A stretch of 8,219 nucleotides of DNA from contig CALBPU010000001.1 of NCBI GenBank assembly GCA_937899395.1, positions 1 through 8,219 on the forward strand, given 5' to 3'. This DNA is from an uncultured Fretibacterium sp. GTDB taxonomy: Bacteria > Synergistota > Synergistia > Synergistales > Aminobacteriaceae. Each line of letters opens with the position of its first letter. Position 1 is the first letter of the stretch. Of this stretch, positions 1-6,814 are shown in pieces. The position numbers and the translations under genes were made by a program. The notes beneath the pieces are model-generated. The model did no database searches and had not been told where the DNA came from. It saw nothing but the letters and a program-made list of their open reading frames with translations.

Positions 1-1
1 T

Positions 2-58
2 GAAATTAAAACACGCGAACATGAACAAGCTCAACAGCGTTATTTGCGGAAAAAATAA
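2..58 (+). CDS. C-terminal end of an upstream gene (partial)
   Basis: The frame is open from the left edge and ends in TAA at 56-58, giving an 18-residue tail, EIKTREHEQAQQRYLRKK. This is a charged, helix-prone stretch of the kind often found at bacterial protein C-termini. A hairpin resembling a terminator follows within a few bases, which fits the end of a transcription unit. Another frame is also open until about position 62 (ending in GKNK), so the choice of frame rests on composition only. Product unknown. Confidence 0.3.
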   Translation, partial: EIKTREHEQAQQRYLRKK

Positions 59-63
59 ATAAC

Positions 64-101
64 GGCTTCTGAACGTATTGCCCGAAGCCATTAAAAATTA
101 T
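64..101 (+). terminator. Weak terminator-like hairpin after the upstream gene
   Basis: GGCTTC at 64-69 is the inverted repeat of GAAGCC at 84-89, giving a 6-bp stem with a 14-base loop. It is followed by an AT-rich run (ATTAAAAATTATT) rather than a clean U tract. The position, just after a probable stop codon and before the GTPase cluster, suits a terminator, but the long loop and poor T run make this weak. Confidence 0.25.
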
Positions 102-192
102 TCGAGGAGTGGAAGATTCTACGAAAATTTTAATTAAAGAAAGGACGGTAATTCTATTTCAGCAGTATCTCTAAAACATAACTGTAATATTT

Positions 193-221
193 TTGACATA
201 ATGAAGATTATTTTTGGTGAT
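193..221 (+). promoter_or_regulatory. Possible promoter for the GTPase cluster
   Basis: A perfect TTGACA lies at 193-198. At 17-bp spacing the -10 candidate is GGTGAT (216-221), which matches TATAAT at only three positions. The -35 box is convincing and the -10 is poor. If used, transcription would begin near 228. That would favour translation from the ATG at 341 and leave a leader of about 110 bases. Confidence 0.2.
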
Positions 222-325
222 AAAGCATGAATACTATTGGAAAACTATTTTCAAAGAGAACGTTGTCGCCTGATGTTGTGAGGCACAACCCGAAAAAAAG
301 TACAAAGAACGAAGACTTGAACATC

Positions 326-335
326 GAGGAAGGAG
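326..335 (+). promoter_or_regulatory. Strong ribosome binding site that sets the start of the large GTPase
   Basis: The purine run GAGGAAGGAG (326-335) ends five bases before the ATG at 341. It is the best Shine-Dalgarno match near the beginning of this gene. The alternative in-frame ATG at 227 has only a GGTGA seven bases upstream. Confidence 0.6.
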
Positions 336-340
336 ACACT

Positions 341-2608
341 ATGCGAGAAGAGCGTATTAATCAAATAATTCAACAAAGGAAACCTATGGCCGAGCGCATA
401 ATGGGCGTTCGGGAACATCTCACGCAAGCATTGGATCAATTTGAAAGATTTCGTTTTTTGTGTATAACTGCGTTGCAAGACAGGGAAGTTGCTACTGATT
501 TTGAAGAATTGAGCCATATTTTTGAAACTTCCAATCAGTTTTATTCATCAATCCAAGAAGCCAAAGAACTCAAGGACAACCTTGCTAATCTCCAAAACCG
601 CCTTACCCGTAATACGTTAAACATCGCTGTAATAGGCAGAGCAAGACAGGGTAAAAGCAGATTATTACAAACGGTTACAGGACTCAGTGCTGAAGAAATT
701 CCAGACGGTGATCAAGCCTTTTGCACAGGTGTCCGCAGTGATATTATCAACAATCCTGCCGCTAATGAAGCATATGCAAGCGTTAATTTTTTAACCGAAG
801 AACGTTTTATTGACGAAAATATCGCTCCATATTTCGCCGATCTGCAAAAATATAAGCCCGATCTTTTTACCCCTATGTCCATTGTTGAATTCAAGAATTT
901 TCTTCTCCCAGAACCGGGCAGTTTGAAAACAAGTCCAGAAGATATGGCGCAAATGAATCTTCATCTTCAGCATCTGAAAGACCTTCAGGCACATTTGACG
1001 CAATATCAGGACTATCTTGGGAAACCTCCTCTCAGAATTTCAAGAGAACAAATTCGTGAATACGTAGCACAGGACAACGCAAAGGGAGAACGTGTTTATT
1101 TCAAGCACATGGCGGTTGACAGTGTTGAAATCTTCTGCAAATTCCCTAATTCTGACGTTGGTGCTTTAAGGCTTATAGACTTACCTGGATTAGGTGATAC
1201 ACGAATAGGAGACGTTGAGCGCGTGGTCAGAGCATTACGAGATCAAGTTGATCTTGTTTTGTTTCTTTCAAAACCCAGCAATGCTGGCGCAGGCTGGCAG
1301 GATAATGAAGTTCACCTTTACAGTCAGGCAAGGCGTGCGCTTGGCGATAAACTTCCGATTGAACGCTGGGCATTTTGGATATTTAACCATGATTCTCGTC
1401 CTGGTGCTGATAACATCAAGCAGTGCGAGCTATTAAGAAACTCAATGAGTTCTGCACAAATTACTGTAGCTGATACTGTTATCGTTGATTGTACTAACAC
1501 TGGAGAAGTATCAAGTAAATTGATTGATAAGGCACTTGAACACCTTGCGAGTAACATTCAGCGTAATGATCGTGAGTATGCTGAAAATATACAGTCTGCT
1601 TTGAAAAATGTCATGCAAAATTTCCGTGATATTCTCTCTGCCGCACAGTCATTGTTAAGAGATGAAGATAGTTTTGACGACAGAGACAGCGGCACTTTCG
1701 ATACCTTGTTTGATGATTTATGGGATGAAATTTGTGAGGAACTTCAAGCCTGCGTTGAAGACGGTTCTGAATTAAGGGACAACAGAGAAAATCCATGTTT
1801 GCCGCTTAAGGATAGGATTGAAAATGTTCTTGACGAAGAAGAAAATAGTGAAGTTGGTGTATCGGAAGAAGCCCTCAAAAAAGCGTCACGAAGACGTGGA
1901 GGTTTGGGGTCAGCTTATGAGGATTGTCTGCATCAACTTAGAACCGGGTTAAGTCACAAAATGCAACAAAATCTCGATGATATACTGGATAACGTCTTAA
2001 CAGAAACAAAGAACAAACTTTGTCATATTCTCGGAGTTACAGGACGGCTTGAGAAACATTTTCACGTTTGCGACCATAATTTATTCGGGGAGTTAATCAA
2101 CTTTGTTGAAGCATCAGGATACAAAAATGATGTTCCTACCTTACTTGAAGGTTTCACTCTCGTCAACGATTGGACTATGAGCTATCGCAGTTTTATTCAG
2201 CACAGAATACGCAACTCATTAAATGCGCTCGACCCACTCGATGGTGAATGTATGGCTATGGGCTCTCCCACGAGTGAATTACAGGCGGTAGAGAATCTCA
2301 GAGAACTGTACAAGCAAACTATTTACACTCTTCGCAAAGAGTTTGACGGAATTTATTCTGAGCCCAATAAAGCTGCTTTTGCGGTTGCAGAAGAATTTAA
2401 GGACATCATGATTCGTCCGCATGATACCAACAACGTCCCAAGACTTATTAACCAATGGCGCAAATTATACCGTTCAATTAAAGGTGATATTTGGCCTGAA
2501 GAATACGGGAGTTCTCAGAAGCGTAGAGACGTGTGTTCAAAATTACGTGTTCCGCTCATGAATTTAATCGCGCTATGTAACGCATCGGACTTTAACTTTT
2601 TGGAATGA
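341..2608 (+). CDS. Large dynamin-like P-loop GTPase
   Basis: A 755-residue protein that probably binds and hydrolyses GTP as a switch or self-assembling mechanoenzyme. It shows a helical N-terminal part (about 1-85) and a P-loop GRARQGKS (99-106) inside the hydrophobic strand NIAVIG. A switch I threonine candidate lies in CTGVRS (T129). The G3 motif DLPGLGD (280-286) follows a strand LRLI, and a G4-like NHDS (349-352) ends the strand AFWIF. About 150 residues separate G2 and G3, much more than in Ras-like GTPases. The C-terminal half (about 420-755) is predicted helical, as in dynamin-like proteins, with no transmembrane segment or hydrophobic paddle that I can see. The start was chosen for its strong ribosome binding site; an in-frame ATG at 227 would add a lysine-rich 38-residue extension. 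It leads the cluster, 22 bases before the next GTPase gene. The GTPase call is strong; assignment to the dynamin superfamily rests on architecture only. Confidence 0.85.
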   Translation: MREERINQIIQQRKPMAERIMGVREHLTQALDQFERFRFLCITALQDREVATDFEELSHIFETSNQFYSSIQEAKELKDNLANLQNRLTRNTLNIAVIGRARQGKSRLLQTVTGLSAEEIPDGDQAFCTGVRSDIINNPAANEAYASVNFLTEERFIDENIAPYFADLQKYKPDLFTPMSIVEFKNFLLPEPGSLKTSPEDMAQMNLHLQHLKDLQAHLTQYQDYLGKPPLRISREQIREYVAQDNAKGERVYFKHMAVDSVEIFCKFPNSDVGALRLIDLPGLGDTRIGDVERVVRALRDQVDLVLFLSKPSNAGAGWQDNEVHLYSQARRALGDKLPIERWAFWIFNHDSRPGADNIKQCELLRNSMSSAQITVADTVIVDCTNTGEVSSKLIDKALEHLASNIQRNDREYAENIQSALKNVMQNFRDILSAAQSLLRDEDSFDDRDSGTFDTLFDDLWDEICEELQACVEDGSELRDNRENPCLPLKDRIENVLDEEENSEVGVSEEALKKASRRRGGLGSAYEDCLHQLRTGLSHKMQQNLDDILDNVLTETKNKLCHILGVTGRLEKHFHVCDHNLFGELINFVEASGYKNDVPTLLEGFTLVNDWTMSYRSFIQHRIRNSLNALDPLDGECMAMGSPTSELQAVENLRELYKQTIYTLRKEFDGIYSEPNKAAFAVAEEFKDIMIRPHDTNNVPRLINQWRKLYRSIKGDIWPEEYGSSQKRRDVCSKLRVPLMNLIALCNASDFNFLE

Positions 2609-2630
2609 GAAAATTCAACGGAGATAAATT

Positions 2631-4214
2631 ATGTTAGCTTCTGACAACGAATTATGTTTTACAGCATTAGGACCAAGCGGTGCGGGGAAAACTACACTGC
2701 TCGCCTGTATGCACAAAAATTTTGAGGAACTTTTGCCGGGTTCGTTCTATCCTGCGGATGGAAAAACTTTCAGTACTTTGAATACAGCTTATAAGACACT
2801 CGAAGCTGAAGCGAATAGTCCAAGTATCGAATTTGAAGTCGGTGTCGAAGGGACGAGCGATTTACGCCAATATGCATTCACCATAAAGGGAAAGAACGCA
2901 AATTTGCCCGTGAGATTTTTTGATTTTCCAGGCGGTTGGATGAACCCTTACGATGAAAACCAAGCAGAAAATCACGAACAAGTTATCAACATAGTACAGC
3001 AGTCTATGGTAATACTTGTTGCTATAAACACGCCGTATATTATGGAGTTCGACGGACGCTATAAGGATTACGCAGGAGTTGACGAAATTCAGCACGTCAT
3101 TAAAACAAGCCTTATTAACAGCGACAGTAACAAACTTATAATTTTCGTGCCGATTAAGTGCGAACGTTATACAAGTACGTCTGCCGATAGTAAGCAAATG
3201 CGGGACAAAATAAAAGAGGTCTTTAACGAGACTCTGAAGCTTTCAAAAAATCCCGTGTACAAAGACAGACTTGCCATTGCTCTTTTGCCTGTTCATACTG
3301 TCGGCAACGCTCGTTTTAGCCGTTTTTCAATAAGAGACGAAGAAGTTACTCAGGAAGTTTATCTGAAAAATCGCAGTATAAAATTCAGTCCTAAAGATGC
3401 TGATCAGCCTTTACGATTTGCAATGAGCTTCTTGCTAAACGAGTTTGCAAAAGGTCAAAAAAATTCGTTATTGAAATCGTTATTTTCAAGTAATACTGAT
3501 TTGCTTGAAATGGGAGATTTTATACGTAGCGAAATGAAAGTTGACAGTAATGATTTTGAGATAATATGCGGAAGAGAACTGATAACTGAGCCTGTTATTA
3601 GTAATAGAAAATCATCTAATGAAGAACTAAAGAAAAATTTTGAAGATTATTTCGATAGTGAACGTGAAAAAACTAACATTGCTAACGATAGTTCATATTC
3701 GTTCAGCAAACAAGACTTACAACATAATCGCGATGTTATAAAGTCCCATCAAAAAGCCGATGGCGAGGGCGTAACACTCAAATCTTCATCAAGACGATAC
3801 AATTTAAGTAAAGAAGAAATCATAAGAATCACCACGAAATATGGATTTAAGGAAATCCAACCTAAATATGATCTGCCTGATTTAGAGTATTATGATCATG
3901 GAAAAATGAAAATAGCGAAACCGTACACCAGCAGCGATTTTAGTTTTTGGGGTAATTTTCAGGCTTCTGCTACTTTTTTTACTTGTGGCCTCAAGAAAAG
4001 TAAATATGCCGTTTTCTATTCTTCGGCTTTTTCTACTTTTGTCATAGGGGGAGGTTTAAGTTTAAACCCATCTAAGCAGCAAAATGGGGATTACATGACT
4101 TATAACGAACTTAGGAATAATCCTAAAGTTACATATTCATATCTCAAAAATCGGTTCAAAGATTTTGATGATAATTTCTTCAATGCAGTCATGGAACTTA
4201 AAGAGTTGGAGTAA
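2631..4214 (+). CDS. P-loop GTPase with C-terminal extension (long paralogue)
   Basis: A 527-residue protein. Residues 1-320 form a GTPase-like domain: P-loop GPSGAGKT (14-21) in TALGPSGAGKTTLLACMHK, G3 DFPGGW (98-103) after the strand VRFF, and a degenerate G4, VPIKCE (K176), after the strand LIIF. This domain is the close paralogue of the gene at 4296, with most residues identical by eye. Residues 321-395 are a hydrophilic, probably disordered linker rich in Ser, Lys, Asp and Glu. Residues about 395-527 form a second globular region rich in Tyr, Phe and Lys, with a hydrophobic, glycine-containing patch (FSTFVIGGGLSL). The short copy lacks this region, and I recognise no known domain in it. 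A GGAG seven bases before the ATG supports the start. The gene lies 22 bases after the large GTPase and is probably co-transcribed. TRAFAC-type GTPase is likely; membership of a double-GTPase conflict family (Aravind group) is possible but untested. Confidence 0.88.
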   Translation: MLASDNELCFTALGPSGAGKTTLLACMHKNFEELLPGSFYPADGKTFSTLNTAYKTLEAEANSPSIEFEVGVEGTSDLRQYAFTIKGKNANLPVRFFDFPGGWMNPYDENQAENHEQVINIVQQSMVILVAINTPYIMEFDGRYKDYAGVDEIQHVIKTSLINSDSNKLIIFVPIKCERYTSTSADSKQMRDKIKEVFNETLKLSKNPVYKDRLAIALLPVHTVGNARFSRFSIRDEEVTQEVYLKNRSIKFSPKDADQPLRFAMSFLLNEFAKGQKNSLLKSLFSSNTDLLEMGDFIRSEMKVDSNDFEIICGRELITEPVISNRKSSNEELKKNFEDYFDSEREKTNIANDSSYSFSKQDLQHNRDVIKSHQKADGEGVTLKSSSRRYNLSKEEIIRITTKYGFKEIQPKYDLPDLEYYDHGKMKIAKPYTSSDFSFWGNFQASATFFTCGLKKSKYAVFYSSAFSTFVIGGGLSLNPSKQQNGDYMTYNELRNNPKVTYSYLKNRFKDFDDNFFNAVMELKELE

Positions 4215-4226
4215 AAAACTAACATT

Positions 4227-4258
4227 GAAGCTGTCTTCCACGTCATGAAAACAGCTTC
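4227..4258 (+). terminator. Hairpin between the two paralogous GTPase genes
   Basis: GAAGCTGT (4227-4234) pairs perfectly with ACAGCTTC (4251-4258). Inside it, TTC (4236-4238) can pair with GAA (4247-4249), leaving an eight-base loop. It sits in the only long gap (81 bases) of the cluster, straight after the stop of the long paralogue. The following TTAAAT is not a real U tract. It may therefore be a partial terminator, an mRNA stability or processing element, or a relic of the duplication, rather than a full stop. Confidence 0.4.
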
Positions 4259-4295
4259 TTAAATCGATATTTAGGAGAAAGTAAGGAAAAGTCTG

Positions 4296-5255
4296 ATGAG
4301 CGTGGATGAATTATGGTTTACAGCATTAGGGCCGAGTGGCGCAGGAAAAACTACACTGCTTGCCTGTATGCACAAAAGGTTTGAGGATTTGCTTCCGGGA
4401 TCTTTCTACCCTGCTGATCCTAAAACTTTCAGTACTTTATCAAAAGCGTATAAAAAATTGGAAGAGGAAGCTAACAGTCCTTCTGTCGAGTTTGGTGTCG
4501 CCCTTGAGGGAACTGGAGACCTTCGCCAATATGCTTTTGCAATTAAAGGCAGACGTAAAAGCGTGCCTGTACGTTTCTTTGACTTTCCCGGCGGCTGGAT
4601 GAATCCGCACGATGAAAGCCAAAAAGAAAATTATGAGCATGTCATAGACATCGTACAAAAATCTATGGTAATCATCGCGGCTATCAATACCCCGTATATT
4701 ATGGAGTTCAATGGCAGGTATAAAGACTATGCCGGTATTGATGAGATAGAACATGTTATAAAGATGAGTATTAACAATGAAAGAGATAAACTGATTCTTT
4801 TCGTTCCAATAAAATGCGAAAGATATACACGTTCTCCCAAAGACAGAGATAACATGCTTGCTAAGATTAAGGAAGTTTTTTCGGGAACATTGAAGATGTC
4901 GGAAAATCCTATTTACCGTGATAGCCTCGCAATAGCCATTCTGCCCATTCATACTGTCGGCAATGCACAATTCAGCCGTTTTGAAATGGAAAACGGAACG
5001 ATTGTGCGTGAAGTATATCTGAAAAACAGGAGCATAAAATTTACTCCCAAAGATGCAGATCAGCCATTAAGGTATGCAATGAGCTTCCTCCTTGAGGAAT
5101 TTAAGAAAAGCAGTAGCGGCTTTTGGGGGTCTTTTCTCGATTTTGTATTTTCACGAGATAACATGTCAGAGATAAGCAATTTCATTCGAGATGACATAAA
5201 AGCATATAAAGACGGCTTTGAAATATTCTGCGGTCATCGACTTATAGGAATCTAA
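4296..5255 (+). CDS. P-loop GTPase (short paralogue)
   Basis: A 319-residue single-domain GTPase-like protein, the tandem copy of the first 320 residues of the preceding gene. It has the P-loop GPSGAGKT (12-19), G3 DFPGGW (96-101) and the same degenerate G4, VPIKCE (K173). Strings such as TTLLACMHK, LPGSFYPAD, INTPYIMEF, GRYKDYAG, EVYLKNRSIKF and PKDADQPLR are shared without change. The DNA copies differ mostly at third codon positions, so the duplication is old and both copies have been kept under selection. The protein ends at the shared-domain boundary (GHRLIGI against GRELITEP), so it lacks the second domain. The start uses an AAGGA about eight bases upstream; a stronger AGGAG lies further away (4273-4277). 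The likely role is partner or regulator of the long copy, perhaps as a heterodimer; this is inferred from pairing alone. Confidence 0.88.
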   Translation: MSVDELWFTALGPSGAGKTTLLACMHKRFEDLLPGSFYPADPKTFSTLSKAYKKLEEEANSPSVEFGVALEGTGDLRQYAFAIKGRRKSVPVRFFDFPGGWMNPHDESQKENYEHVIDIVQKSMVIIAAINTPYIMEFNGRYKDYAGIDEIEHVIKMSINNERDKLILFVPIKCERYTRSPKDRDNMLAKIKEVFSGTLKMSENPIYRDSLAIAILPIHTVGNAQFSRFEMENGTIVREVYLKNRSIKFTPKDADQPLRYAMSFLLEEFKKSSSGFWGSFLDFVFSRDNMSEISNFIRDDIKAYKDGFEIFCGHRLIGI

Positions 5256-5267
5256 CTAATAATGAGA

Positions 5268-5274
5268 GAAGGTG
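5268..5274 (+). promoter_or_regulatory. Ribosome binding site that sets the start of the membrane protein
   Basis: GAAGGTG (5268-5274) ends five bases before the ATG at 5280. The upstream in-frame ATG at 5262 has only an AGGAA about 12 bases away, so 5280 is preferred. It differs by six residues. Confidence 0.5.
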
Positions 5275-5279
5275 TTTTC

Positions 5280-6539
5280 ATGAACGATATGATTAAATTT
5301 CGCTTCAAAACACGTACCCGGTCTGTCAATGGAGATTATCGTGTTTTCGGAGATTGCGGCAGTAAAGTGTATCCTGAGTCCGAGTTCAAACCCATCACTG
5401 ATAAAGCTGAATGGGAAGACGGCTCGTGCGTTGTCATGTATGAAGAAACGGACAAAGTATGTGTTGCCGCTTTCGGTATGAAAAGAGGAACAAAAGATTT
5501 TTCGAATCGCCCCATAATTTTCTCTTTTTGTCAGATATTTGACGGCGCAGATAAGTGGGGACAGGCTTACACTGCTTTCAAATGTCTAATCTCGAAATGG
5601 TCAGAGGCAGAAGAATTAATGCGTTCACTTATCAAAGAAACTCCTAAAAGTGAGGGGCGCGGTGAAAATGTTTCTTTTGAGCAAAATGTTTTTATGAAAT
5701 GGCTTCAAGAAGATAGAGGACATATATCTAAACTTTTAACCGTTAGACCCAACAAAAACGTAGAAATTTCTTCACTGAAAGAGGAAATTGCTTTAAGACC
5801 GGAAAACAATTGCGTTATGAAATGGGAAGAAGGTACAGACAAATTTTACTGCTTTCGCAATAAAGAAAAAAAATCAAGCTCTTCAGATATTGACTTTAGC
5901 GGAAAATACGGTGATCGATGGGGCAATAATGGCTCTAAAAGGCGTAACAAAGGTATCAGAAAAGGCCGCAAGATATTTGGAAGAAAAAAAATTGTCTGGT
6001 TGAGCGTTGCTGTAATTGTTTTAGTATTCGTGGGAGGATTTTTTGTAAACAATTCTCTAAATAAAGCCGCTTATGCTCAAGCACAAGACACGCTTAAAAA
6101 GGTAGAGCAACAACTCAAACTGAAAAACGATGAGATAAAAAAAATAGAAGATGAAATCAAAAGCTGCAAAAACGTATTCTGTACGGCTTTAGACAATGCT
6201 ATGAAGAATAGCTTTTCAGACGGATTTGACGCATTCGCAGACAGGGCAAAGGAAGCAAATAGTAAAGGGCTTGAAGCAAAGAGAAAATTAGAACAAGCCC
6301 GTAAAGATAAGAATACTTTAGAGGCTAAAAAAAACGACTTAGACCAAATAGTAAACGTAACAAAATCAAATCGTGATGAAGTAAGGGAAAAAACTGCTAC
6401 AATTAGTGAAGTTGCGCGAAACCTTGATGTATCTGTTGAAAATGCACAAAAAGCGACTGAAGTTCTTGGAGATACTATTAAGGATTTAGGGAATTTACCA
6501 CATGACACTTCCGCCTCCAGCCATAGCACACAAAGATAA
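5280..6539 (+). CDS. Single-pass membrane protein with coiled-coil tail
   Basis: A 419-residue protein of unknown function. Residues 1 to about 205 form a soluble domain of mixed composition, containing DFSNRPI (73-79) followed by a hydrophobic strand. Residues 208-237 are a Gly/Lys/Arg-rich basic linker. Residues 238-256 (beginning IVWLSVAVIVLV) are a clear transmembrane helix. By the positive-inside rule the N-terminal domain should be cytoplasmic and the tail outside. The tail has charged helical, coiled-coil-prone segments at about 264-295 and 320-360, separated by a loop with two cysteines (C296, C301), then a third amphipathic stretch to about 405. It follows the short GTPase by 24 bases and is probably translated from the same mRNA. 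Its cytoplasmic domain could dock or regulate the GTPases while the tail senses or spans the envelope. A relation to the GTPase-associated proteins of conflict systems is possible, but I cannot establish it by eye. Confidence 0.85.
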   Translation: MNDMIKFRFKTRTRSVNGDYRVFGDCGSKVYPESEFKPITDKAEWEDGSCVVMYEETDKVCVAAFGMKRGTKDFSNRPIIFSFCQIFDGADKWGQAYTAFKCLISKWSEAEELMRSLIKETPKSEGRGENVSFEQNVFMKWLQEDRGHISKLLTVRPNKNVEISSLKEEIALRPENNCVMKWEEGTDKFYCFRNKEKKSSSSDIDFSGKYGDRWGNNGSKRRNKGIRKGRKIFGRKKIVWLSVAVIVLVFVGGFFVNNSLNKAAYAQAQDTLKKVEQQLKLKNDEIKKIEDEIKSCKNVFCTALDNAMKNSFSDGFDAFADRAKEANSKGLEAKRKLEQARKDKNTLEAKKNDLDQIVNVTKSNRDEVREKTATISEVARNLDVSVENAQKATEVLGDTIKDLGNLPHDTSASSHSTQR

Positions 6540-6544
6540 AATAG

Positions 6545-6558
6545 CAGGGAAATCCCTG
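6545..6558 (+). terminator. Small hairpin just after the GTPase cluster
   Basis: CAGGG (6545-6549) and CCCTG (6554-6558) flank AAAT, forming a tight stem six bases after the stop codon of the membrane protein. No U tract follows (ATAAATGATAATTG), so efficient intrinsic termination is doubtful. A second weak candidate is GAGTT/AACTC (6646-6650 with 6660-6664), followed by TTATTTTT. Confidence 0.3.
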
Positions 6559-6613
6559 ATAAATGATAATTGTGTGCGTAAAATAATTATTACTTCGGCT
6601 TGTAAAAATCTGA

Positions 6614-6775
6614 ATGACATTTTTCATGAGAGTGAGAGTAGCCTTGAGTTACTGTGAAAAACTCTTATTTTTAATTGTCGGAGTAATAACTACGTGTGTC
6701 AGCGCCAATTTCTTTTTAGCGTTAGCGAAAACGCTGATGAATTTTGACTCATTTTCGATGACTTGGGTTAAGTAA
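6614..6775 (+). CDS. Possible small hydrophobic protein (unproven)
   Basis: An open frame of 53 codons lies in the gap between the cluster and the Rpn gene, with ATG at 6614 (or 6626) and TAA at 6773-6775. From the inner start it reads MRVRVALSYCEKLLFLIVG and continues hydrophobic to about ANFFLALAKTL, so it has one predicted membrane span between charged ends, similar in general shape to small membrane toxins or regulators. Against it: no Shine-Dalgarno is visible before either ATG, the frame contains hairpins, and I recognise no homologue. It may be chance coding in an AT-rich spacer. Confidence 0.22.
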   Translation: MTFFMRVRVALSYCEKLLFLIVGVITTCVSANFFLALAKTLMNFDSFSMTWVK

Positions 6776-6785
6776 TTGAAAATAA

Positions 6786-6794
6786 TGATAGAAT
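6786..6794 (+). promoter_or_regulatory. Possible extended -10 element for the Rpn gene
   Basis: TGATAGAAT (6786-6794) contains TAGAAT, five of six matches to TATAAT, preceded by the TG of an extended -10. The upstream -35 is poor; TTGACT at 6744-6749 is too far away. Transcription would start near 6801, leaving a very short leader before the ribosome binding site. It suggests the Rpn gene has its own promoter. Confidence 0.25.
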
Positions 6795-6814
6795 AAGTCT
6801 TGAAAGGAGTCATA

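Noticed and set aside
176..201. Direct repeat ACATAA at 176-181 and 196-201, about two helical turns apart
   Set aside because: Six AT-rich bases repeated once in AT-rich DNA is expected by chance; no dyad or operator pattern.
201..230. Nine-codon leader peptide MKIIFGDKA whose stop overlaps the ATG at 227
   Set aside because: No ribosome binding site and too short to judge; overlap of the ATGA type is easily met by chance.
4440..4970. Long minus-strand open frame of 176 codons over the short GTPase
   Set aside because: It lies wholly inside a well-supported GTPase gene, resembles no family, and the paralogous region has a similar antisense open frame (2862-3197), so it is a by-product of the conserved codon pattern.
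6077..6529. Minus-strand open frame of 150 codons over the coiled-coil region
   Set aside because: Antisense of a Lys/Glu-rich helical region gives a Ser/Phe/Leu-rich sequence with few stops; composition explains it.
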